Shown piece by piece: positions 11,488-23,500 of a stretch of 64,000 nucleotides of DNA (the first letter of the stretch is position 1; every line of letters begins with the position of its first letter). The notes under the pieces are model-generated. The model did no database searches. It saw only the letters and a list, made by a program, of their open reading frames with translations, and was not told the DNA's origin. Source of the DNA: Trametes villosa. Its lineage: Eukaryota > Basidiomycota > Agaricomycetes > Polyporales > Polyporaceae. Location of the stretch: NCBI GenBank assembly GCA_002964805.2, contig PUDQ02000056.1, positions 186,001 to 250,000 of the forward strand, written 5' to 3'. A program made the translations under genes and the position numbers.

Positions 11488-13931
11488 ATGAAGTTCTCTA
11501 ACGGCTTCTTCAAGTCCGTTCTTCTGGCTGTGGTGCTTGCTACTACTGCGTCCGCCGCCCCGTTCACCGGCAGCTTGAAGCACACCACCACACAGAAGCG
11601 CGAGATCAGCTCGGGTCTGGTCGTTGAGAGCTTCCACCCCGAGTCCTCTTTCGAGGTCAGTGGAGTTCTTTTTTTACAGAGGTTATGTCTGTGACCGGTC
11701 GCTTACATGGATGTTGCTACAGACATTCGGCGTCGATGGGGTTGCGCACCCGCTCTCAGCTCGTGACGAGTTTGACGTGAAGGATGCGACAGTGTCCTTC
11801 GTTCAGTCGCGACTCAATGTCCACCCTGATACCGTCGGCTTCCGGACAAGCTTCGAGAATGACGTCGCACACCACGCCTTCGTGAAGCAGACGATAGTAT
11901 GTCATGCTGTCGTTACACTGGGGACGTGCTCGGTACTCACCATGTCATGTTTCGCAGAACGGGGTATCTATCGCGAACGCTGTAGCGAACGTGGTCTTCA
12001 ACAAGGCAAACAAGGTCGTTTCCTTTGGCTCGTCCTTCATCACCCCGTGTAAGCCATCTTTCTAAATTCATTGTGCGTATGTACTCATGATTATTACAGC
12101 GAAGGTACCATCCACTACGCCCTCCATCGCCCTCGCAGACGCGATCTCCATAGCTGAGAGCAAGCTGTCGGGCAAGTTCAACGAGCACCCGGCCACGCTC
12201 GAGTTCGTCGCGAAGAAGGACGGCTCGCTCGCCCTCACGCACGTCATGCAGATTGAGAACGAGACTACTGGCGCGTGGTTTGAGGCCTTCGTCGACGCGC
12301 ACACCGGGGACCTTGTCCAGCTGACGGACTTCGTCGCGAAGGCTTCGGTGGGCCGCGCTGCCTCCCCACACACCCTCTGTGATGGCTAACAGTTGGGATT
12401 GCAGTACCGCGTGCTCCCGATCACAAAGGAGATCTTGACCGAGGGCTTTGAGGTCCTCACTGATCCGCAGAATCTCGCTGCCTCCCCCGACGGCTGGCAC
12501 AACGACGGCACAACGTCGACCACCGCGACCGCGTACGCATCCCCCCTTTTCCCCCTTTCCCAAGACATCTACTGATCTATGCCGGACAGCGGGAACAACG
12601 TCGTGACGTTCAAGGGCGCGCAGACGAACACGACTTCGGAGTCGTCCGCCGGGCTCAACTTCATCTTTACGCAGGACGCAAACCAGGCGCCGACCGCGGC
12701 GGTGAACATCGACGCCGCGCGCACGAACGCGTTCTACCTCGTCAACACCGTGCACGACATCTCGTACCTCTACGGCTTCACCGAGGCCGGCTTTAACTTC
12801 CAGAACAATAACTTCGGGAAGGGCGGGAAGGGCAACGACCGCGTCACCGTCTCCGTGCAGGACTCCGCCGGGCTCGACAACGGTGAGTCACAGTCGAGGT
12901 TGTGCTGTGTGACTGGGGAGTTCGAAATGATGCTGAGGGAACGCTGCACGAACTGTAGCGGACTTCTCGACGCCGCCGGACGGACAGAGCGGACGGATGC
13001 GGATGTTCCTGTGGGACCACACGAACCCGCGGCGGGATGGCGCGCTGGAGAACGACATCGTGGTGCATGAGAACACGCACGGTATCACGAACCGACTCAC
13101 CGGCGGCGGCACCGGGCGCTGCCTGCAGACGACGGAGGCCGGCGGCATGGGCGAGGGCTGGTCTGACGCGAACGCCGAGTGAGTGTGTCGTCTGTTCGTT
13201 ATGGGCGTCGCTCTGACGCGAGTGGGGAAGGTGGACGGAGCACAAGGACGGGACGATCGTGGACTTCGTCTTGGGTCAGTATGTGATCAACAACCCTGCT
13301 GGTATCCGCAGCCACCCCTACTCGACAGACCCGTGAGTTCGGCACGCCCTAGGAAATGGCGCAAGTACTCATAATGGTCGATCTTCCTTAGGACCGTGAA
13401 CCCTCTGAGGTACTCGAGCCTGCAGACGCTGACCGAGGTCCACGGTATGTCCACTCTGTGCTCCTGTGCTCCGCGTATACGCTGACATGCATGGGATGTT
13501 AGCTATCGGTGAGGTCTGGGCGAACCTACTCCACAACGTCTATGCTGCCCTTGTCGGTGTACACGGTTTCTCAGCCACGGCACACACCGATCCCACGTAT
13601 GCTTTGTCCTCAACTGTCCTCTTTGACGTGCTGACGAGTCGCGCGTACAGTACCACCGGCGGAAACACCGTCTTCCTCCACCTCTTCCTCGACGCCCTCC
13701 CCCTCCAGCCGTGCAACCCGACGTGTATGTCTGCGTTCCACCCCCTTTGTACGCCAGCGCTGATCCGCTTTGAAAGTCCTGTCGGCGCGCGACGCCTGGA
13801 TCCAGGCCGACGCCAACCGCTTCAACGGGGCGAACTTCTGCACGCTCTGGAAGGCGTTCGCCTCTCGCGGTCTCGGTGTGAACGCCGCGAACCACCAGGA
13901 CGACTCGACCGTGCCTGCTTCTTGCCAGTGA
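11488..13931 (+). CDS. Fungalysin, secreted zinc metalloprotease (M36)
   Basis: Extracellular endopeptidase made as a preproenzyme; 599 aa from 12 exons (11488-11655, 11723-11896, 11958-12048, 12100-12347, 12405-12532, 12590-12882, 12959-13178, 13231-13332, 13392-13444, 13503-13596, 13651-13724, 13777-13931), summing to a multiple of three. A signal peptide ([17 protein letters not shown]) is followed by a fungalysin/thermolysin propeptide with an ...[13 protein letters not shown] and [16 protein letters not shown] pattern. The catalytic zinc motif HENTH (HExxH) lies in [18 protein letters not shown], and the third zinc ligand is in [14 protein letters not shown]. The C-terminal conserved block [18 protein letters not shown] and the closing [12 protein letters not shown] and [11 protein letters not shown] segments are all present. 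It probably works in protein feeding on wood or litter and appears intact. Confidence 0.93.
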
Positions 13932-14748
13932 TTGACCTAGGGTTGAGGTGGAATGGGGGTATATATTATGAGAAGAATACGACGTATCTGAATACGATCA
14001 GTTTGAGGCTCTGCAGTTCGGCTTTTGTCCTGGCTTGACGGCGCGCACTTCTGTTTCCCTTCATCTAGGTGGTGGTAGCATCCCAGGCCAACGAACGTTT
14101 TGGAGTAAGCGACCTCATCTCCTGCTCCTTCCCTCGCGCACACTTATTACTTGGAGGTGTGCGAGCATCAAAAAGAGTACGACTTGGGATTCTCTGAGGG
14201 CTGCCAGCCGATGAAAGACGCGCGCGGATAGCTCCAAGGTGATATAGCTCCCCGCGCGAGATGTTGTAGCCCTCTACAGGCTGTGGTGCGACGTCTTGCA
14301 GAGCACTCGATGTGTAGACTTCATAGATAATCGATAGACTATAATTCATCCTCTTCGACTGAGAATGCTATGAAGTACTACCTTTCCTACAGCGTACTGC
14401 AGGCGTCTACAGGGAGTGCCCCCCTTTTGCTGATGCGTGGCCAATCACCGTTTTCGACGAATTCGTTGGTGGCGCACAGCCACATATCGGCGTTTTGATG
14501 TCGAGAGGACGCCCACGGTGCTTGGCAGCTGTGTACATGACCTGTTGCTTCGCTCTACCGTCATGAACATCCGCCGCCGTCCCATCATGAATTGGAAACG
14601 AGAAAAGCACACAGGTTCGGGAGGGCCCTGTGCTCCCGAAAAGGGTCGCCGATCAACCTGAGGAGCTTCCGCCGTCACGCTGTCGCTCCGGAATTCTTTG
14701 ATATAGTTCCCCTGCTTTCCTCTTCTCGGACTGACTCCCCTCTCCATC
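13932..14748. other. Intergenic region (817 nt) upstream of family copy A
   Basis: No gene recognised. It contains, at 14421-14435, a 15-base stretch (ccccttttgctgatg) identical to the right end of the transposon inserted in copy A at 16805-16819. I found no matching left end nearby. Confidence 0.5.
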
Positions 14749-15027
14749 ATGTCTGTGGTACGAGCTACACAACCACAAGATGCTAGGCGACCCATGGTTC
14801 TCGTACTGTACTTCCTGCGAGACAACTACCTGCAGACGACGGAGCGCCAGCTCTACGACGGCTTGCGCCAACACTCCGACCTCCTGGAAGCCCGCGACAC
14901 TGAAGAGGCCTTACAGCACCTGTCGCTCTCTCCACCTCCGAAGGCGGTCCTGGTTGCCGACGCAAGCATCACCGAGGCCGCGCATGCCGATTTTCTAGAG
15001 GCGCTCGTCGAGTATGCTCGGGCGGGA

Positions 15028-16819
15028 CATCAGCAAAGTGGGTGTGAATGATATAGAGAGCTATAAGACGCTATCGCTCTAGTAGTACGCTGTAGCATCC
15101 GTAGTCCAAGACTGATTGCTGACGCGAATCCATGGGCTCTACTAGCTCAGCGTATCGGGCCCCAGGATGCTACAAGAGGTGGCGTGACAACCTGTGGCGG
15201 GAGACAGGCTCTCGCCTACGGTCCTGTATCGTGCTGTAGCACTACGCGTAGGTTACTGTAGCTTTCTGAGGGGCTCTGTATCTCGTGGTGCCAAGCGTTG
15301 TAGCGCGCCGCATTCTCTTGCTAGCGATACTATAGCACAATTCACATGTTCGCGCGGATGCTACATGCACAGGCGAGAGCATGCCTCCGCAGTACCACAC
15401 GGTGCACAGCTCGGCGGGCGCGAGGTGCGCGCCATGCATATGATGCAGCAAAAATGCGAGATCTTTAATGAGAATAATATTACAACAGGGCCCTGATGTG
15501 GACCATCGCGCAAGTCGGGCGACACATATGTACGGCAGTTGGGCGGGCCAGACTCGAAGTGGGAGTGCGAGATCAGGCTGGTGATTGGATATCTCAGTAT
15601 AGTGGACGGAGCGTAGAGCCAAAACGTACCCGGGTGAGTGTAAGAGAGAGACTCGAGGAGGCAAACGGAGGCCCTGTGCAGTTGCGTCAGAGAGCGCGTA
15701 GGTAAGCAGGTCTCACAGCAGGAAGCAGGCTGTTGCCCGGCGGCGTTCGAACGTTGCAACAGCGGCGTGCCGAGAAAGAACCCCTGCGGGCACTCAGCGC
15801 CTTATCAATCGAAAGAGGGCAAACACTACTCACGCGAATGACGTCGGTGACGTTCAAAACACTGTATTGTGGGCGAGTATGGCGGACCCTGGACTAAAAT
15901 GTGAGTATATGCGCGTATATGCGCATATATGCGTACACAACTCACCAGTTGACGAGTCCCGGCCCTCTCCCTTGTCCATCAATGAAGCACCCGTCGATGC
16001 TTGCTTGCATCAGGTGCGGAGGCCGGTCGTACTTGATTCCGAAAGGACTAGTACCAGAGCACGCGAAGCCGAGAAGCCAAGCGGCAGTCTCCGAGGGGCC
16101 ATGTAGAGGTAGAGCGTCGGGGAGGCTGTATCAGTGCTGTATCACGGAAGCTAGATGGTGGTGGGAGGAGAGAAGGAGGGTCTGCCTCTTGACGAGCAGG
16201 GTGGAGGGTATTTATAGGGAAGCCTTTCGGCGGCGGGAGCTGGGAAGCGTAGAATATCATAGTCGTTCTCGAGCGAACCGGCTAAATGCGGTCAAGTGAG
16301 GGATGGCCAGGTGACGTCATACGTCATTATGGGTGCCTCATCCCTCGATCCTCCGCCGCGACGTCAACTTGTAAAGGGCACCGTCCCTCTCCAAGCAGCC
16401 TCCGGGATCTCGTATGTCATACGCGCTCACATTAACCAGTCGAATGAACCCGGCGCGCGTATCTTCGCATCCCAAATGTTAGCGCTTTAGCCACGGCCTC
16501 TTCGAATCCAGGAGGGTTTGCGCAACGTTGGCTCGGTGGGAGTTGCGTAGGGGTGTGGTAAGCTTTCACCTGAGTGTCTAGGGTAGCATCCTGTAGCCTG
16601 TGCTATTCAAAAGTCGTATGCGGCTTAGGCATTACAACGATCTAGAGAATCAAGGTATCGCGAGATTGAGACTTACAGGCTACGTGGTATGCGACTTGGG
16701 ACTGTAAAGTAATGTAGCGGCGTTCAGTACGTCCGCCGCAGGCGATGAGCGTCTATATCGCGCTATCTCCTTCATATCGCGTTGTAGCGCGCTAGCGCCG
16801 ATCTCCCCTTTTGCTGATG
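15028..16819. mobile_element. 1.8-kb non-autonomous DNA transposon with terminal inverted repeats
   Basis: Begins CATCAGCAAA and ends TTTGCTGATG, a perfect 10-bp inverted repeat. It sits inside an exon of copy A. The flanks show a 2-bp GA duplication (or GGA if the outermost base is assigned differently). Deleting the element plus one duplicate restores the codons GCG GGA GGC CGG. No transposase-like frame is present; the longest frame (15242-15664, minus) has no motif. The element is rich in the short motif TGTAGC/GCTACA near both ends (for example around 15090, 15165, 15350, 16585 and 16780), like the subterminal repeats of many DNA transposons. The superfamily is not assigned because a 2-3 bp duplication with a CATCAG end is not diagnostic to me. 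Confidence 0.8.
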
Positions 16820-18991
16820 GAGGCCGGGTAGTCTTCGGCGTGCGTTTCAGCGCGCACTTCCCCTACTTCGAGGTCTCCCCCTTCTTTCGCCGCTTTGGCA
16901 TGCTCTGGGACCGCGGAATGCTCTCCAACTCGACTTTCGCACTCAATCCGAACGGCGTACCCAAGCCTCTTTCTGAGGATAGTCTCTCACCTACGCTCAG
17001 CACGAAAGCCCAGCAAATCAAGGATGTCGGAACAGGCTCTGCCGTCTATGTCTCATCATCAGGATATTCCCACACGCCTGTCAAGACGGCCGAGGGGATC
17101 CCGATCCTGGATGTAGAGATCCCTGCCGCCTTTGCACCTCTTGCGCGCGGGTATATCGGCTACGCCGGGAACCTCAGCGGAGGGCCGGAATCAACGAAGC
17201 TGTTGCTGGAAATGTGCGGGGTCGCCGAGGTCGCTGAAGGAACTGGCTCAGCAATCACGTCCGGCGCATATATCCACCCGAATGGTTCTGGGTTCGCTGG
17301 CGGTCCGCATCCTTCACTTGGGAAGACCCCTTCTTCATTCCTCCTAGAAGATCAGTCGAGCGCGCCGCAGTCGTCCGGAGATTTAGGGTCGTCGAAGGCC
17401 GTAGAAGAGGAGGTACGTTCCTATGAGTGCTTTTTGCGAGCGTCCGGCATAACTGAACAGGGCTCGAAGGCCGTCATCGAGGACTCACCGCCTCAGCGCC
17501 CAACAGTTCTTATCCTCAAGCTCGGAAAGGACCTTCCCATTCGTATCACGCACACCCAGGCGATGAACGGCTTAGAGGAGAACGCGGACGTCCATCTACT
17601 CAAAGACAGTCCCACATTCCTCAAGCACCTGCAGTCATCTCCCCGTCCCCAAGCGGTACTCGTGGCAGACAATCTCATCTGCGGGGCCAAATACGCCGAT
17701 CTCCTTCGGAGGCTCATCGAGTACGCAAAATCCGGTGGCAGAGTAGTTCTGGGAGCGGCTTTCAGCGAGTCCCTGGACTATCGTCGCATGGAGACGTTCT
17801 TCCGCCCCTGGGGTGTCTCATGGAGTATGGGCTTCCCAGATTGCCTTGAGAAACCCTATGCGCTGAACCCCCGCGGCGTTCCCGAACCGTTATCTCCCTC
17901 CGCGCTCTTCCCTGCCTTCTTCGCCGCCACGAATCTCATCTACACGTCCGTTCCGGGAGAGGTGGTGTACGGCCGGGTGACACCCGGTGAGGGCAGCAAA
18001 AACCAAGGGCGGCCTTACAGCGTTGGGCTAGACACCGCCGCGGCCGCGTGGGCGCGTGTCGGGAAAGGCTTCCTTGGCTATGTCGGGGACATTGACTGGG
18101 AACAGGCCCTCGCGCGGCTGACGCTCGAGATGTGCGGCGTCGCGGTCGCCCCGGGAGACTTGGGCATTCGCACTTATCTCGAGGACTTTGAATCTGCCGT
18201 ACAAGAGCCGGAGATCCCTCTCCCCCCGCCGGGGCGCACGAGGCAGGTTGAGGTCGTACTGCGGGCTAGGCAACGCGCGGAGACGCGTGCGGAGAAACTC
18301 AAGAAGGGTGAAAAACACAAGAACGAGGTGCGTATATCCCCGTCCCTTGTCCAAAACCTGCTCAAAGAGTCCATCAGGGAAACGTCAAGTTCAAAGCAGG
18401 GGACTATCTCGGGGCAGCGAAGTCATACCGGAGCGCGGTGGTGGCTGACTGTCCCCGTCCCGTATACATGGCGAACTTGGCCGCCGCGCTTTTGAAGCTA
18501 GAACGGTATGCATATACCCGCCTAGTTTCCCGGTATGCCTGTTGACTCGCCCCGTATCTAGGTGGGACATCGCCCAGAGCGCCGCGGGGAGGGCCTTGTA
18601 CCACGAACCGACCCACGCCAAGGCGCGCTTCCGCCGAGCTATCGCTAGGAAACATTTGAAGCGATACAGCGCCGCCAAGCTAGGTGAGCAGCTGCACGAG
18701 CATCGTGACTCGGAGTTCGCACCAACTCGCATGCATGTAGATCTCCAAAAGTTTCTGTTCCTCGATCGCACCAAGATGAACAAGGAAGGCTTCCACGAGT
18801 TTGAGATCCTCGACGAACTCGAGAAGCGCGGGGACGAGGTCGACTGGCCGATCCACCATAGCGAGGCGGGGCCCGAGGAGGTCGAGGACGCGTTCGAGGT
18901 GGACGAGCAGTCCGACTCTGAAGACCTCAATCACCACGGAAGCGAGTCTGAGGCTGCGCCGTGCAGGGACTACAACCAAGACTAGCACATT

Positions 18992-19010
18992 CCCGTGTCT
19001 TCGCCACGGG
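18992..19010 (-). repeat. Helitron 3' terminal hairpin
   Basis: Six-base perfect stem CCCGTG/CACGGG with a 7-base loop (tcttcgc), 6 nt inside the CTAG terminus. In Helitrons this hairpin signals the end of rolling-circle transfer. Confidence 0.9.
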
Positions 19011-19815
19011 GTTTTGCACTGAGCCAGTGCGATATACGGGTCCGGGGATAAGTCGAGCGGCTGTTTCGGGGTGCTTCAAGATTTTGACGCCGAGAGGTGA
19101 CCACGGTCACGTCACAAAATCCTCACAGTTTGCGGTCACGTTGAATAATCGAGCGCGTCCCGCGCACGTACGGGCTTAGAAACTCGTTCTAATCGCTTTC
19201 TTACCCTTGATTACATATGGGGTAAAATAGGTTTCCAGCGGTCAGCCACAAAATGAAAGGCCCCACCCGTCACAGACCGGCGCCTACTGGCTCGAAGTCT
19301 ATAAAGTCATTTGTATTCGCGGGAACTTGGAGAAGCTATAAGATCTACGCTTATAGAGGTCCTTTATATCGATTAGAAGTGAGCTGTAGCGTCAATACTG
19401 CTTAGCAATTAAAGCCCCGGGCTACATTTTGAAGGTGGTCTATTGCTACGCTGCTTTAGACGCCGGTAACTCGTTGTAGCACGGTACACTGTACGGTGAC
19501 TGCAACTACTGGTACAGTGTTGTCCCCTCGCACTCTTACCTGTACAAAACTTGTTAGAAGTGTCAGAGCAGTAGATGAAAGGTGGTACTGGTGTATAGTA
19601 GTGTCTTAGGAGAGGAAAATGCGTAAGATATCGAGTATTCTAGTGACAGATGCCAGGGAAAGGGGCCTCTAATCTAGTAGCACCTCGGGATACACTATGT
19701 TAGTGGTAGTACCGTTATTATCGGGATGTAACAGTATCTGAATGCGTGAAGGGGAGCTAGCTCGGGATAGGGCGACGTAAAGCTGTCCATGAGTGAATAC
19801 AGGAATGCGAAGGTC

Positions 19816-20568
19816 TGTTACGCCCCGTGCGACCTCCGACACCTGCGGACTCAACTCCGCTTTGGTCCGCTTTTACTCCGCTTTTACTCCGCTTTTGGTC
19901 CGCTAAGTCCGCTCTTATCGGACTTAACTCCGCTTACTCCGCACTTATCGGACTTAACTCCGCTTGTCCGACTTTCGGACTTACTTACTCCGCTTTTCCG
20001 CTTCAATTCCGATTAGAACAATAGCCTTATTGTCTTCCCCGACTTCCGACCCTATTCCGCTTTCACCTTCCTTATTAGTCCGCTCTTATTGTTGTGGCAT
20101 AACAATTAGCTCGTAGTCTATATATACGTAGCTGGTATGTTGTAGCTACTCAGTTCGGATATCTCGTTTCCCATCTCGTTGACTCGTTACCCATATCGTT
20201 ACCTCATACACTCGTTCTACTCCCCTCTGAATCTATCTCTTCCGCTTCCTCCGCTTGTCGTCCGGTAGCTCCGACCTTCCTAGTCCGGTAAGTCCGACAT
20301 TCCGGCGTCGGACCTCCGGACATCGGACCTGTCCACCTCCGAAATCTGAGGACAAGTGGCAAGGGTCTCTGGCGTTGCTAATAGCTTCGCTGAAGTCCTC
20401 CCTTGTGTGGGCCTCCGTTCGGACCTCCGCTCCGCTACGTCCGACAAGTCCGACCTCCGAAGCCCAGGTCCGCTTTCCCGCGCCTTCGGAGTTCGGAGCT
20501 CCGCTTTCCCACGCTTCGGAGCTGTCAACTCCGACCGGTTCCGGACTTAAAGCCCGCACGGCCTTAAC
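19816..20568. mobile_element. 753-bp MITE-like insertion nested in the Helitron helicase gene
   Basis: Flanked by an exact 6-bp direct repeat AAGGTC (19810-19815 and 20569-20574). Removing the insert plus one repeat rejoins the helicase codons GLDL|RIPVF exactly. The ends are imperfect inverted repeats: left TGTTACGCCCCGTGCGACC, right (reverse complement) GTTAAGGCCGTGCGGGC. It has no coding capacity of its own. The interior is very rich in TCCGAC/TCCGCT words and differs sharply in composition from the Helitron around it. It is not an intron: the GT..AG candidates do not restore the frame. Superfamily unknown. Confidence 0.75.
19850..20015. repeat. TCCG-rich degenerate tandem repeat inside the nested insertion
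   Basis: Short units such as ttttactccgc and cttatcggacttaactccg recur back to back, with several near-identical copies. The same words continue in dispersed form to about 20540. Confidence 0.7.
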
Positions 20569-23500
20569 AAGGTCAAGTCCTACATGCTTGAGTGATTGTC
20601 CTTGAGCCTTATTGATAGACATGGCAAACGCGAGGCGTATGGGGAATTGACAACGGGAGAGCTTGAAGGGGAAGTTGGCCCCGCTAGTGGCCGGGGTGAG
20701 CACGATCCGAGGTATGAGCGCGATCTCTCCGTGGTGCGACCCTCCTATGAGCTCGACCTCGATAACCCGGTTAGACATGCGGCGGACTATCATCCGTGTC
20801 CCGTTGCACAGGCCCCGGGATGGCGCGAGGTTGCGGAGCAGTATGACCGGGCAACCGACCTTCAGATGTAGCTCCCCGAGAGGTATGCCGGCCGCCTTGA
20901 GAGAACGCAAGTACTCTGGAGGGTACCCGGTGTCGTCTTCCTCTTGATCGGCTCCGGGTTCAAAGACAACTGAGTCGACCGAGTAGAAGACTTGCTCTTC
21001 ACCTGGAAGGCGGTCTAGTACGCGCTGGTTGAGGTCGTCGACGTCCTCGTTGCGTGCGGAGAGAATGGAGCGATTGAGGAAGTAATTGGGTGGGGGAATG
21101 GGGGCCTGAGAAGACAGACCATCGTAGATCGAGTCGATGAGCGTGTCGACGTTGGAGGATCTGAGCATATGCGATGGAAGACGAACTTGTGAGGAGTCGT
21201 TGTGCTCGTGCACCCGTCCATGGCCGACGTCCAGAAGCCACTGAGCAAAGTAGCTGTTGTCTTCATTGCGGGCAAGCCTCATGTTCTCTCGCAAGTGGAT
21301 GACTTCGATGTGTTGCCATAGATGGGACCGGCGTAGCGAAGCGTCGACAATATCCTCCCGGGATCCTCGGACGACGACCGGAAGGATCTGCTGGAAGTCT
21401 CCTCCAAAGACGACAGTGACACCACCAAAGGGGCGGTCGTCGTTGCGCAGATCACGGAGTGTGCGGTCTACGGCTTCCGGCGCCCAGCGGTGTTGGTTGG
21501 CGGCCTCATCCCAAATGATGAGACGCACTTGACGGAGCATGGCCGCGTAAGGGCTGTCCTTCGGAATGGCGCAGGTAGAATCCGAGCTCAAGCTCTTGAC
21601 AGGAATCTTGAACATTGAGTGCGCGGTGCGTCCGCCTTCCAGGAGGAGCGAGGCGATACCCGACGAAGCTACGCAGAGGACGATAAGACCTTCTCCGCGT
21701 ACCTGGTGTAAACATTAGTTAGAGTTTGTACAGAGCCTGAGAAGTAATGTGTCTTACCTTGTGACACAGTGCGCTGTATAGGAAGGTCTTCCCCGTACCA
21801 CCGGGCCCATGGACGAAGAAGAGGTGCGGCTCTGCGTCAAGAACCGAGCTCACAATCCTGCCGAATGCGGACCGTTGATCTGCGTTCAGGAGCCTCTCCT
21901 GCTCTTGTGCCTGCTGCCGCTGCTGCTGTGGGTCGTAGTTGAGTTGTTCAGCGATGTAGGGGTTCTCGACCTCCGCAGCCCAGTTGTGAGAAGGCAGAGG
22001 CATTCCAGGATGTTGATGGAGAGAGGAGCCATGTTCGCGCAGGATCTGATCGAGAAGGAAAAGACCGTAGTCAAACACTTCCTCATCCGAGACGTTCGGC
22101 CGTCCAAGCGTAGTCAGGCGGTGTCGGAGGTCGTCGCAGATGCTGTGCCGAAAGTCGTGCCACAGAACGTCTGGGCGTGCGGGGTGGCAGAACTGCAGGA
22201 GCGTGGCGAAGAGGTGGCGAAGTCGGGTCCCGGTTTGCATCTCAGCAGCCTCCTGCAGACAGTCTCGCCACTCGCCATCGTCTTGAAGGAGACCTCGGGC
22301 TAGACACGCGGCGTAGAAGGAGGGATAGACCCTTCCGTTAACTGTCCGCAGATTCTCGAAGGATGTGGGGCCCCGGACCACCGTGAGCAAGAGACGCAGA
22401 TAGAAGCGTTCACCCGCATTGGGCGAGACGAAGTAGAGCCGCCCCAAGGCGAACCCGCGCTGCCGCACCGTCCAGCGTTTGAGGTTATGATTCCAGACGA
22501 AGTGCTGGGGGAGCTCCTGATAGGTGTACTGGCGTGCGATGGGACCGACGTCTTCGCTTGCGCATGCTTCAAAGAACGCGGTGAGCATTGTGCGTTCTTG
22601 CGCGGCGCGTTTCAAGACTACGCGCGGATCCTCGTCTGGGTTGTACGCCACCAGATGTTGTCCTGGGAGATGAATCTGGAGGTGCACCACGGTGGGGCTT
22701 TGTTCGTGAAGGCCAAAGTGAAACGTCCTCCAGACTGCCTCTGGTGCAGAGACGTATCGAGCGTCGATGTAAGACTTGATCTCGTCGTGGCGATGAACTT
22801 CAAGAGTTCCGCAGTCGTGGCCCTTGTGGATGTACTTGGTGACGTACTTGACCGAGGCGAAAGTCACTGAGCATTCGACGTTGATGTGACAGTTGTACCG
22901 CACCAGGAGGTAGGGATTGTAAGGTACAATCCAGCGGTTGTCGACTGCGTGTTGGTTGACCATATACGCCCGGCCATCGTTGGGACGTCGGTACAGGGGA
23001 TATCCGTCCTGGTTCAGCGAGGTGTACTCCTGGAAGGCCTTGGGATAGTTCTTGGTGCACTTGCCGTTCTCCATGCAAGGAGCGGAGAGATTGAGAGCAC
23101 CGCACGGGCCGTGAACCATGCGCGCCTTGACCGTCTCGAACAGCAGTGGTTCGGTAACCGGATCTGGCCACGTCGCTCGGATGGCTGAGTCCACAGCAGC
23201 GGGATCCAGCAGCTTGTCGCGGCGGTCCAGAAAGATGAGAAGGTGCATATGGGGAAGACCTCGCTTCTGGAACTCGATCGTGTAGATGTGTGCGACGGCG
23301 TGACCGAAGATCCCATCACGGAGGATCTCCTGGATGAGAGCATTCTTCTTGAGGTTGAACACCCTGGCGATGAGATCGGGGCGGTCGCTCGGATCTTGTC
23401 CCGGGAGAAGCTCTCTCTCGATCTCTGGCCACCGCGGATTCGCGGTCATCGTGAGGAAGAGGTCAATGTTGCGGAAGTAGCGAGCGATGGCCATGCCGTC

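Noticed and set aside
15242..15664. 140-codon frame inside the 1.8-kb transposon, possible transposase
   Set aside because: No catalytic motif (no DDE pattern, no zinc-finger spacing); too short.
19340..19560. TGTAGC-like words in the Helitron 3' region as a fragment of the 1.8-kb element
   Set aside because: Only short words are shared; I could not find a longer alignment.
19816..20568. Insertion in the Helitron helicase gene as an ordinary intron
   Set aside because: Candidate GT..AG borders leave extra bases and break the frame, whereas removal of the insert with one AAGGTC repeat restores it exactly.
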